From Anaeramoeba flamelloides (taxonomy: Eukaryota > Metamonada > Anaeramoebidae): 64,000 nt of DNA. The notes below the pieces were generated by a model. The model worked only from the letters and a program-made list of their open reading frames with translations, was not told the DNA's origin and did no database searches. Positions 33,342 to 44,095 of this stretch are shown in pieces (position 1 is the first letter of the stretch; the number at the start of each line of letters is the position of its first letter). The translations under genes and the position numbers were made by a program. The stretch spans positions 10,607,001 through 10,671,000 of the forward strand of contig JANTQA010000070.1 of NCBI GenBank assembly GCA_027625915.1. The letters run 5' to 3'.

Positions 33342-36257
33342 TAATTTGAAAATTGGTACCTTTTTTGATGAACTTTACAATCTAAACTTATTAGAATTTT
33401 CTTAAAAAATTTAAAAATTTTTGTGTGCTTTTTTTTAAATAAGAAATACTTTTTTATTTTACCATTTCGTTGCCAGTAGCCATGATTTAATAATTTGCAC
33501 AGGTAACTCAAAAAACAAACAATGTCCAAGTTTTTAAAGAATTGGTCGTCAAATATCAGCAGTTATTGATTTTTTTTTTTCAAAATATCAGCAGTTATTG
33601 ATTTTAAAAAAAAAAAATATCGAATATATTTATTTGTGAAGCTGAAAGCTTCTAAAAAATATATATTCAGATGTTTTTTTTTAAAAAAAGCAATAGCAAA
33701 TGTTATTTTTTGTGGGCAAACAATATGAAAAAAATAAAAAAGACTAAAAACAAAAAACAAAATTTTTTTTTTATTTATTTTTCCTCCTTTGCGATCTTTA
33801 TCGAAAATAGTTAGAAATGTTAAAAACAACAAATATAAAAGATCTTCATTTGTATTTTAATTTCTTTTTAATATTTGTTCCAAACTCTCATTTGATATTG
33901 GAACTTCGTCTGGTGAATTGTTGTTATCTGATTGGCCACTAAAAGAGTAAAATTTTGGACCATTAAACATCCCAAGACAACAAAATTATAAATAAAAAAA
34001 ATGTTTTGTTATTTTCTCTTTTTGAAATTCTGTCATTTCAATTATTTAAAAAAAACAGTAAAAATGAAACTTAATTTTTCCAACTCCTATTAAATGGTTG
34101 ATTGCTTCGATTGCTACTCTTTTTTTGATCCTAAGTAAAAAAATTTTTATCAAAAAATTGATATTTTTTTTTGATTTCAAAAAGTCAATTGATAAGATCC
34201 TTAAGCCAAAATAAACCTTTTTATTTGCAAATTTTTTTTTTTTTGATAAAGTGATCTGATATTTTTAGTAACTTGAATTTTTCACTTTATGAATTTGAAT
34301 TTTCTTTCCCAGAAAAAAACTTATTAATCCCAATTTAAACAATTTCCTCCCATATTTTTAATTTGAAAAAGTTTTGATATTTTTTCACTAATTTTTGGCT
34401 TATTTTTTTCTTTCCAGAAAAGAAAAGCTTAACCCAATACAAGAACATTTGGTAAACAATATCGAATACGTTACATGATGTTGATCACAAAGATATAGCA
34501 ACATTTTTTATATTTTTTCCAATATTTTTGCTTGAGAAAAATAAAACATATATTTTTTTGAGGGGCAGTTTATCGCTTCGAAAAAAAATGTATGCTGATC
34601 TTTTGAAAAAAAAAATATCAATAACTATTGTTATTTTTTGATAGAAATTAGAAAAAAGAAAAAGAAATTTAAAAAAAAACTTTTCATTTCTTTTTTTTAT
34701 TTTTTAGTGTTTGTGATCGTTATCCAAAATTTTTAACCAAAAAAGTATAATTATTTCAAGTTTTAAAAATGACATGGTTGTTTCTACATTTCAAAATAAA
34801 GGGTTTAAAAATGATATCAATTTTTTATTTATTATTCGATCTGATATTTTGGGATAGAAGAATTTTCAAGTTTTTTCATTCCAAATTAAGTTCCTCAAAA
34901 TGGTTCCAATTAACCATTTCTAAATGATCGTTGCTATATTTTCATTTCAAATTTATCTCTTAAAATTTTTGATAAATGTTGCTATTTTTTTTCTTCCTCA
35001 AAAACCAATGCTTGTTCCAATGTAAGACACTTTAGGAATAATTATCGCATATATTCAGTGATGTTGATCTGAAAAATATAGCAACATTTTTCATATTTTT
35101 TCCCAAAAATTCACTTGAAGAAAATAACAAGAATAAGTTCATTATAATGGAAAAAAAATATTAATTATTTGTCTTTTAACCTTCAAACCTAAAAGAAAAA
35201 AAAAATCAAAAAATATGTAAATTCCTATTTTATTCTGATCAATTAAAAATATTAGTCAAAATTTGAAAATCTTTATTCCAATTATACATAAGATTAGATT
35301 AATTTTTTACTAAATATTTACAATTTTAATTTGGGATTTTGATAAAATAATACAATTGTAATCTCTTCATGAATAAAGAAATCAGAAAAATCTGAAATCA
35401 GGAAATTAATGATGATAATTGAAATAAAAAAATAATTTCAAGAATAAATTTTAAAATCAATATTATCTAATTAAAAAAGTTGAATGTTTTTTAATTAGAG
35501 AAATTTATTTTGATTATTTGGAATTTACTTTAATAAAATATAAAGTTTTAATAACAAACCCTCTTGTTTCACAATTGAAAGATAAAATTTTGAAATAATT
35601 TTTGAAAAAAAGGATCTAAAGAGAATAAAACTCTGCTTATAAATAATAAAAAAAAAAAAAAAAAATTCTCATACTAGGTGTTTTCTAATCAATTTAGATT
35701 TATTTTTTAGAATAATAACAATAATTGAATTTTTATTTTTAGTCATCCACACAATTACTTCTGAAAATTTGTTATTTTTTTAATTTTTACTTAAACCACC
35801 TGACTAAAATTGATATATTCAGAAGACATGATTAATATCATTAATTTGAATGGTTAATATTTTTTCAAAATTTTAACTAATCTTCTGTTTAATTGGAATA
35901 AATATTTTTGAAATTTTGACTAATATTTTTAATTGATCAGAATAAAATAGGAATTTACATATTTTTTGATATTTTTTTTCTTTTAGTTTTGAAGGTTAAA
36001 AGACAAATAATTAATAATTTTTTCCCATTACAATATACTCATTCTGGATATTTGATTATTAATCCTTCAAAAACTTGGACATTGTTTGTTTTTTGAGTTA
36101 CCTGTGCAAATTATTAAATCATGGCTACTGGCAACGAAATGGTAAAATAAAAAAGAATTTCTTATTTAAAACAAGGACACAAAAATTTTCAATTTTAAAG
36201 AAAATTCTAATAAGTTTAGATTGTAAAGTTCATCAAAAAAGGTACCAATTTTCAAAT
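33342..36257. mobile_element. Large foldback element split by an insertion
   Basis: The right half is a continuous inverted copy of the left half. 36062-36257 pairs with 33342-33559 (shared words GAAAATTGGTACC, CCATGATTTAATAATTTGCA, AACAATGTCCAAGTTTTT). 35868-36042 pairs with 35131-35300 (shared words AATTATTTGTCTTTTAACCT, TGTAAATTCCTATTTTATTC). On the right these two arm segments are adjacent; on the left they are separated by about 1.57 kb at 33560-35130. That gap is an insertion into the left arm. The original element was about 1.35 kb with arms near 390 bp and a loop of about 570 bp. No transposase is visible. The short open frames in the outer arms, starting MDIVCFLSYLCKLLNHGYW, are the same sequence in opposite orientations. 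Confidence 0.85.
33560..35130. mobile_element. Insertion inside the foldback left arm (dispersed repeat, copy 2)
   Basis: The left arm is interrupted between AAATATCAG and AATAAGTTC, whereas the right arm reads through without a gap. The inserted DNA begins CAGTTATTGATTTTT, and a second ATATCAGCAGTTATTGATTTT follows 30 bp later. Its part at about 33780-34550 is homologous to the repeat at 5.33-6.25 kb. A further partial copy of that repeat's end, with AATATAGCAACATTTTTCAT, occupies about 34980-35125. It has no coding capacity. It is younger than the foldback element that it splits. Confidence 0.75.
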
Positions 36258-36479
36258 TAGTCTCAAACCTAGTCGATTTTGTTCTTTTGAGATTAAGTTG
36301 AATAACATCTTTTGTCAATTCAAAATAAAATATTAATAATCCATTTTTAAACAAACTTTTATTTCTGAAAGAGACACAATTGTAAGTGAAAAGGATTTTT
36401 GAAAAATTAAAATTTTGAGAGGAACAAATTTATCATTTTTTTCTTAATCAAAAGTTGTAATTTTATTTTTTTTATACAA
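36258..36479. promoter_or_regulatory. Short upstream region of the Ras-family gene
   Basis: Only 222 bp separate the outer arm of the foldback element from the ATG, so the promoter is either here or overlaps the repeat. No TATA or initiator motif stands out in the AT-rich background. Confidence 0.3.
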
Positions 36480-36932
36480 ATGGAAGAAACAAAAATTGTT
36501 GTAATTGGTGGTGGTGGTGTTGGAAAATCTGCAATGACAATTAGATTTTTACAAAACTACTTTGTTACTGACTATGGTATGTTTCTTATTATCTTCTTTT
36601 CTTTTTTCTTTTTTTTTTCTGACATTTTTTTTTTAATAATTAATTTTTTTTAATGACTTGCTGATCTTTTCCAATTTTAACTTATTTAGATCCAACAATC
36701 GAAGAATCGTATCGTAAACAAATTCTTGTTGACAACAAACCCGTACTTCTTGATGTTTTAGATACAGCCGGTCAAGAAGAATACTCTGCAATGAGAGAAC
36801 AAGTAAGTTTTTGTTGTTTTTAAAAAAACAAGATTATATTTTTTTGTGTCTTGTTTTTGATATTCTCTGGTTTGTGATCTGTTTGTTTTAAATTAGAAAA
36901 CAAAAAAAAACGAAAAAAATTCTAGACATCCT

Positions 36933-36964
<32 letters not shown>

Positions 36965-37535
36965 CCTTCGTTTTTTGATGACTTTCTTTTAAAACCACAC
37001 CGTGTCGTTCCACTTTCTTTCGACTAGTTTTTAAATTCAAGAATACATTGAATTAATTTTTTTTGATACTTTCTTGTTTAAAAAATTTTTTTTCTCCAAT
37101 AAAAATAAAAAATAAAAAAACCCAAAACAAAATATAAATCCAACAACAAACACTAAACAATCAAAACTCAAAATAAACAAACCAAAATTTAAAACCAAAA
37201 AGTACATGGAGTCTGGTGAAGGCTTTTTAATTGTGTATTCAATTGCTGACAATGGAAGCTTTGAAGAGGTACCAGAATTGTACCAAACTGTCTTAAGAGT
37301 TAAGGATGCCGAAAAATTCCCTGTTGTGATTTGTGGAAACAAATGCGATCTTGAAAACGCACGTGAAGTTACCTTAAATGAAGGGAAGAGCGTTGCCAAA
37401 AGCTACCAAGTGCCATTTTTTGAAACTTCAGCAAAAACAATGAAAAATTTGGAATCTGCTTTCCATGAAATTGTAAGGGAAATAAGAAAAACACAAACTC
37501 CAAGACAAAAGAAATCCAAATGCTCTATACTCTAA
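36480..37535 (+). CDS. Ras-family small GTPase with CaaX box
   Basis: A membrane-anchored molecular switch of the Ras/Rap family. Three exons (36480-36576, 36690-36802, 37203-37535) give 180 aa. Seen in order: P-loop GGGGVGKSA, effector/switch [14 protein letters not shown] (split by intron 1 inside the Asp codon), switch [17 protein letters not shown] (intron 2 after Gln), GNKCD for guanine specificity, ETSAK, a Lys-rich tail KKSK, and the C-terminal CSIL prenylation motif (Leu at the end favours geranylgeranyl). The switch I core is the canonical Ras/Rap effector loop. Both Gly residues equivalent to Ras 12 and 13 and the Gln equivalent to Ras 61 are present, so GTP hydrolysis should be normal. 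Introns are GTATGT...TTTAG and GTAAGT...AAAAG. Ras proper versus Rap cannot be settled from sequence alone. Confidence 0.97.
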
Positions 37536-37608
37536 ATTTTGAAACAATTGTTGTAGGTTTAATTGGTCGTGTTTATTGACCTTTCACCACACAAATTAAC
37601 ATTTAAAG

Positions 37609-37631
37609 ATATATATATATATATATATATA
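37609..37631. repeat. AT microsatellite
   Basis: An uninterrupted (AT)n of about 23 nt, just downstream of the Ras-family gene and probably inside its 3' UTR or flank. A similar run lies at about 48369-48388. Confidence 0.9.
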
Positions 37632-40599
37632 CTACAACCATTCATACACACTACATACAACATACATCCATAAAACATACATATATTTATATATTAATGG
37701 TTGGATGAATTGGAAAATAAGATATATTATTTATTATATATTTTTTTTGTTTTATTATTTTTTTTTGAAATTTTAGAAATTTATGTTTCTAATTATTTAC
37801 TTTAAATGAATGAAAATCCTTATTTTTTTTTCATAAAATAAAGTGATAAACTATCACATTATTTCCTTTTTATTTAACACTTTAATTATTTTCAAAATTT
37901 TACAATTCAAAAATATTGTTCTTCTTTCTTGAAAATTTTAATTATTATTTTTCTCAAAGCAACTATTCAAATATGTCTTTCTCAAAAGGCTCTATATTCT
38001 TTTTTTTTTATAATTTGAATCAAAAAAAAACATAGACAATATTACTACCCCTTATTTAAATATTAAAAAAATGTCTAGAATTTTAGATTAATAAACAAAT
38101 AAAGAAAAAAAAATAGATCAGGAGAAAATATTTTGATAACAAATCAAAATCTAAACTTTGTTTCTGCCAAAGGGGACAATTTTTTTTTCAAATTCTCATT
38201 TATTTTTGATAATTGAGTATTTAAAAACAAAAAAGAAATAAGTAGAAGAAAAAACATTAGAGAATAGTTGATATTTGTAAGAAGTAAAACGAAAAAATCC
38301 AGATATTTTCTTAAAAATTTAAAAAACGAAAAATTTAGTGCCTTCCTTTGAGAAAAAAAACAATTTTCATTTAGATCTTATATTAAAGATCAAATAATAT
38401 CCTTACAGAATTATGTATCTTTTTTTACAGGTATTTTTACTGTTTCAGTAACATTAGAGTAACTCGTTTTTACAACTGACAATTTATCTTGTAATAAAAA
38501 AAAATTTGTTAATTAATTATCAAAAAAAAATTAAAAAAAAAAAAAAAGTAAAAATCTGAAAAAATGATTTTGATCTAAAAATTGAAAATAAATTTTTTTT
38601 TTAATATCCTTTCAAACATTTTAGAAACACTTTTATTCACTTCTTACAACTGTTCACCTTTGATGGGAAAAGCTTTTAGTAATATTTGTTGATCTCATCA
38701 ATTAAAACTGATCCTTTTATTAGTAAAAAACTCAACAATTCGAGGAAAAAATCTATATTTTTACACAAATATAAAGGATGAATTATCAATATACAGACTT
38801 CAATTTTACAAAAGAACTTTATTAAATTTTTGGTAGAATGTAGATTAGTTACTAAAAAAATTATTTTTTTTTAAAATCAAAATAATTAACCAATAGATTT
38901 TTTTTGACAAATTATTTCTCAAATCATGTAAATATATTGATGCCACAAGAACCTTTATCAAAAGCAAACAAAACTAACCAGTCTTTGTGCTTTTATTTTG
39001 ATGATTATTGAGTTAATCTTTGAAATTAAAAAAATAAAAAAAATAGTTACTTTTGGAAGTTCTAAATCTAAATTATTAAATACAAGAATACTATGAGTTG
39101 GAGTTTCTATTTTTAGATTTGGTAAAGGAATTAAAAAAAAAAAAAAAATTCTAAAATGAAAATTTCTAAAAAGTAATCGTGTCTAAAAAAATGTAATAAT
39201 TTATTGTGCAATAAGATTTATAATAGATTTTTTAGAGCTATTCGAGCCATGCTTCACTAATATCATTTATACCCAGTTACAACATACTTTGATTATATAC
39301 AAACATTGGGCTATACTAATCCCTAAAAAATTTCAAAACTCAAATTACTAGGGATCCAATGAGAAAAATAACAATGTTCATTTGGATTACAAATTGAAGA
39401 TCAGAGAAAATTACTATATAAATTAATATGATTTTTTGATGATTATTTCCACTTTTAAATAACATGATAAATAATAGTCTTGTACTTGGTGACCCAGAGG
39501 TCTTGCAATAAAAATAAAAATGGACAAAAGGTGTGATATTAGAAAAAATATCGAGAAAAAAGATAATGTAGATAAAAATGAAAAATTTATTTCAATTTTG
39601 AACTGTGTAAAAAATTTTTTTTTATTCAAATATCTATTGAAATTCTTCAAGTATTTGTACTTTACCCATTAAAGATGGGCTTATTTGTCTGAAACCCCGT
39701 TTATTTAATTTCAAACAGATAAATTTTGAAATTGAATTTAAAGTTCTCAAGAATTTAAATTCATTTTTGTTAACAAATCTTTGGGAATTTATTTTTTTTT
39801 AATCATATGAGATTAATCAAAAATATATTTGGATTGAAAAGAAAAATTCTTCAAATATGACAATTTTATTATTAGAGGTTTTAATCATAATATATATATT
39901 ATCAGAATATTAGCAATAAAATTATAGATAATATAAAAAAATTTTGATAGGTACTTTTTTATGTGAAAAATCATAAAATAGCAATAATCCACAATATCGT
40001 GATAAACTACAAAATCATCATAAATAAACTAATTTTTTGTAAAAGCCACTATAGAAATAATCATATGAATTTTTCACCTTCCCAATGTTTTACCTCTTTA
40101 AAAGTATTGTCTAATGTTAGAAAAAGTTGTAAAGTGTATTCTGGTACTCAGAGTTATCAAAGATATTCAAAGTATTTAACAAAGTCCTGGGATTTTTAGT
40201 AGTAAAAAAATTTTTCATTTTTATATTTTTTATAATTTATAAAAGCAAAATTACAGCGAAAAGTTATGATCAAACAAATTTTAATCGATTTGAAAATATC
40301 CTTGAATATATTTAATAGTTAAGTTTTTTTAATGGAATTCATTGTACCTTGAAAGTTAAATAACCAAAAAGCAGAAATGGGAATTTCCCTCACTTTTGTT
40401 GATTATTTAAAAAAGCAGATAAACCTGGGTTGTGTTTTTTTTGTCCAACACAATATATAGTTGTGGAAAGAAGATGAATTAAAAGAAGGAAAAAATACCC
40501 TAACAATCTAAAAGTTGGTTGCCTTGATGCTAAGTAATAAAGAAGGTTTGAAAAAAAATCTCGATACCCTTTAAATCTCTTATTGGATAAAAAAATGTT
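37632..40599. repeat. Repeat field, part of the unknown dispersed family
   Basis: There is no gene. About 38440-38660 resembles 48830-49040 (shared words CAGTAACATTAGAGTAACTC versus CAATAACATTCAAATAACCT, then AAATCTGAAAAAATGATTT versus AAATGTGAAAAAATAATTT). At about 39688-39720 TTTGTCTGAAAC pairs with TTTCAAACAGATAAA to make a small hairpin. The remainder is AT-rich with no assignable content. Confidence 0.4.
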
Positions 40600-41542
40600 T
40601 TAAGGGACTAGTCTATATTAATGATTTTTTTTGACCAATAACTAAATAAGGAATTCTTATCTTGAAATATTTTTAAAATTGAAAATAGGCAGGTTTTTTA
40701 ATGTTAGAACTTTTTGTTCTTGTTTTTTTAAAATTTTACAATTTTGTCAAAAAAATTGACTTTTAAAAATTTTTAAAAAAAAAATATCTTTAACTGATGA
40801 GAATTTTTTGATTAATTTTGGATTTAATTATTTTCTCAAAAATAATATTTATTCTCATTTTGAAAAACGAAAAAATAATTATAACTAGTGGATATTTTCT
40901 CTTTCACTTCTGTTCATCAAACTTGACTCTATAAAGAAATCAATTTTTTTTATCCATAATTACTTTTTTAAAAAATAGTTCTGATTCTTTTCTTTGATTT
41001 TTTTTGACTCTGACAAAAACTTTTGGAATGGTAAATTGGGACAACTTTTTAAAACTTCAAATTCAACAAAAACAAAAGAGTGTAAACTTAAAAAGTAGAT
41101 TCATGAAAAAAAAGAATGGTACAATATAAAAAAAGAAAATCTTTTTTTAAGAGTAAAGCATATATTGTATATTTTTTTCGAACCAAACTGTTATTTCATG
41201 CAAATCCAAAAAAAAAACTTTTCAGGTTTATTTTTCAAAATATTTTTTGTAGGTCTTCCACAAACATAACAAGGTTTTGTTTTCTTCCTCGTATTTTTTT
41301 TTATTTTTTGTATTTTTGAGAAAAGTTGAAAAAAAGCAACTTTCAAAAAAGTGACAAAAAGGAAAAAATTAATATTTCTATAAAAGCAATAACTAAATTT
41401 AATGAATGTCATTTATCAATATTTCGTTACTATACAAAGAAGTTTTTCACTTTGATTTCAAATCTAAGTGATTGGCGATAAAAAAAATTCTAAATCTCTA
41501 TTAAATTTACCTAAAAAAATTTAATAGAGACTAGTCCCTTAA
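40600..41542. mobile_element. TTAA-flanked inverted-repeat element, copy 1
   Basis: A 943-bp element flanked by TTAA on both sides. Its termini are GGGACTAGTCTATATTAA on the left and the reverse complement of TTTAATAGAGACTAGTCCC on the right. A subterminal hairpin (TCTCTATTAAATTT with AAATTTAATAGAGA) sits at the right end. TTAA flanks with a short G/C-ending inverted repeat are the pattern left by piggyBac-type cut-and-paste transposons, but no transposase is visible, so the class is inferred. The minus-strand frame at 41191-41412 with a CYVCGR word inside it is too short to interpret. Confidence 0.6.
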
Positions 41543-43032
41543 AATTTTATTTTTTGGGATTAAAGAATTCTCTTTAATCTTTTTGTTATTTCATTTTTTT
41601 TAAATTAAGATCCTATCCAATTTTTTTTTTGTTGATTTTTTTGTATTGAAGACCCTCAAAAATTTTTTTTAGAATTTGAATTTTTGTACTCGAGATTATA
41701 TGAATATGTTTTTGTTATTTTCGGTTCTTGACATTAAGATCCTTTGAAACTTATTATTAAATAATTGATTTTTTTTTTTTTTGCTATTCTTCTTGTAATG
41801 GCCATGAGTTGAAACATAATATCATTTGCTTCAAGATAAAAAGCGTGATTCTTTTTTATCGTATACCTAAACATTACTCGATCAAAAAAAAATAACTATA
41901 AGTAAATAAGTTATCGGTTTCTCTTGTTCTAATATTAAAAAAGAAATTCAAAAAATAAAGGATCAAATTGGAATATTATGCTCAAAAATAGAAGGTATTT
42001 CTAAAAAAGTGGTTTTTTTTTTATTACATTTCATAAAAAATCATTTTTGTTAGTATAAATGTATTTGTAAATTGAAAATACCAAATTAAGTTTAATATTA
42101 ATACTAATTGAATAAATAACTAAATTATTTATTAAAAAATATGTCTATTGGAATATTTCCAAAAAAATGAAAAAAAAACTAGCACTTATTTAGGAGAAAA
42201 CAATGTTTAACCAATTTCAATAAAAAACTGACAATACGAAAACGGCACAAATGATTTTTTAAACAATCAAATGCAGTTACATATTTTCAATTCTATAGGA
42301 AAATTGGTTGAGATTAAATAAGTTCTGAAAAAGATTTTTTCGATCAAAAAGAAAATAATAAACATCAATTTTCACCAATAAAAAATATCAGATAAAATCG
42401 AGATTGGAAAATTTCAGATCCTTTTTTTCTTATGTAATACAAAACTAAGAAAAAAATTGGATTATTCTCAAGAATCCAATAAATAGCAGTTCATGATTTT
42501 ATATATTTAAATAGTTTTTTTGAAGATTGAGTTTAATAAATATATTTTTAAATAAATTTGCCTCACTTTTTTGAAAATAGCTTTGATCGAATTTTTGAGA
42601 AAAGTTTTATCATCAAAAAATGAAAAAGAACAAACGTTTGGGAAAATTACAAAAAATTATGAACATATTTATTTCATAATTTAAATTTTTCTGAAAACAT
42701 CAAGGAGTTTACCTTCAAAATTGAGTTTAGCTTAGGTGCGCTACTAGGTAGTGAATTAGATGTTTCATTGTAAGTACAAGATAAAAAACGAACAGATTTT
42801 ATTTTGAAACACTGGGTTACGCTCTTTTAGTAGCTTGTCAGGTATGATTTTGATCACTTTAATTCACTCCTTTGAATGATTTTTTTTTTTGTATAATGAA
42901 GTTTGTAAACCAAAAGAAGTACAATAGCACAGAAATTCTTTAAAGTATGAGGCCACACATTGTGTACCGAGTAAAATTCAATCAAGGTTTAAAAACCCTT
43001 TATCCCAAAAGTCAAATATCAAAAATGAATTC
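41543..43032 (+). repeat. Degenerate dispersed repeat with coding relics, central copy
   Basis: About 41850-41990 matches the right edge (63.9-64.0 kb) and the left-edge copy in inverse. About 42070-42580 matches 49.2-50.55 kb once two inserted elements are removed from the latter (shared AATTTCAATAAAAAACTG, TTTTTCGATCAAAAAG, GATTGGAAAATTTC). About 42700-42770 matches the left-edge copy and can be read IKEFTFKIE. The order of blocks suggests one long ancestral element of at least 1 kb that carried protein-coding sequence. I do not recognise the protein and call it a degenerate relic. Confidence 0.55.
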
Positions 43033-43508
43033 TACAGTGGTGTAAATAACCCGTGTTGGCAACCTTTAACCCATTACTAAAATTTAACTCTAGTTTTTTT
43101 TTCAGGCTTTGATATTTGAAGAAGAGAAAGACACACAGATATTCTTGGTTCAGATTCAAATTGATTTTGGATTAGAACATGGATTAATCAAAATGGCTCA
43201 ATTATATTAAATGCTTTTGTTTCAAAAATTTCATCCTATTTACCAAATTATTGCGATTAAATGATTTTTTTATAAAAATTCAAAAAATGAAATTATTCTC
43301 ATTTTTTTGTCAAAAAATTACAGTTTAATCTTTCCAGTATCTTTATAATTCTTTTTTAAAATTTATTTAAAGAACCCTAGTTCTTGTTTATATATTGTTG
43401 CCACCCTTTTGGTTTCTTTTATTGCGAGAGTCATCCAATATTTTTTTTATGAGTTAAATTTTAGTAATGGGTTAAAATAAAAAAGATGGGTTTATTGACT
43501 CCACTGTA
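43033..43508. mobile_element. Tc1/mariner-type MITE, family 1, copy 2
   Basis: A 476-bp TA-flanked copy of the element at 895-1368. The left end is TACAGTGGTGTAAATAACCC and the right end ATTGACTCCACTGTA. The interiors are close to identical for long stretches (for example AATGGCTCAATTATATTAAA), whereas about 60 bp near each end differ more. Size and end structure are preserved, so both copies probably moved as units. Confidence 0.88.
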
Positions 43509-44095
43509 TTTATTTGGTTCTGAAAAGTATTCAATTTCTATGAGAAGAACCTTTTTTGTGGAATTAAGAAAAGTTTTTCAATTTAGTAAACAAAAAACAC
43601 ATTTTTGGAAATTGTGTGAAAGTTTTTTTTAATCAAGTGCCTGAAAAAGTTTTAAAAGAAAAAAAATTTTTATTCGTTTATTTACTTCTTAGAAAATCAA
43701 AAAAAACAGATATTTTCAACTAAAAGAAACAATTTTTTCTAGACATATTCTCAAAACATCTAATAAAAAAAAATATTATTTGACAAAAAGAATAAATTAT
43801 TAAACTTTATGGAAATGCTTAACAACAAGAGAGTCTTTCAATTAAAAAGAAATTGTCTCTCTTTAAAAAGAGAATCAAAAATGAAAAAAAAAATCCAAGT
43901 AGAGAATCAAACTTTACTACAATCTTCAACGACTTTGATGGGTTTTTGAGAGTGTCTTTTGTTCTTGTTGTGGATCTTTTTATTTTTTTTCGATTTGTTT
44001 TCAAAAAAATAGTACAATTTACTTCAACAAACAAAAATTTTCCACACAAAGCCTTCTCCAAACAAAACAAAAACAAACGAATAACAAAATTCATC
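43509..44095. other. Upstream region of the rhomboid gene
   Basis: This is AT-rich with A-runs. An in-frame ATG at 43853 extends the rhomboid frame upstream, but its peptide is Phe/Lys-rich without similarity and ends in IMSSD at the chosen start. It is more likely the 5' leader, or promoter sequence that happens to be open. Confidence 0.35.

Noticed and set aside
36258-36479. TATA or initiator elements at the Ras gene
   Set aside because: In DNA this AT-rich, TATA-like words are expected everywhere and have no diagnostic value.
41191-41412. Minus-strand frame with a CYVCGR word, thought of as a zinc finger
   Set aside because: There is a single CxxC with no partner pair, inside a TTAA-flanked element, and the rest is Lys/Phe low complexity.
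43853-44095. Longer start for the rhomboid gene
   Set aside because: The extension is Phe/Lys-rich without similarity and contains a stretch that would make a poor extra membrane segment. The MSSD start at 44096 gives a typical hydrophilic N-terminus.
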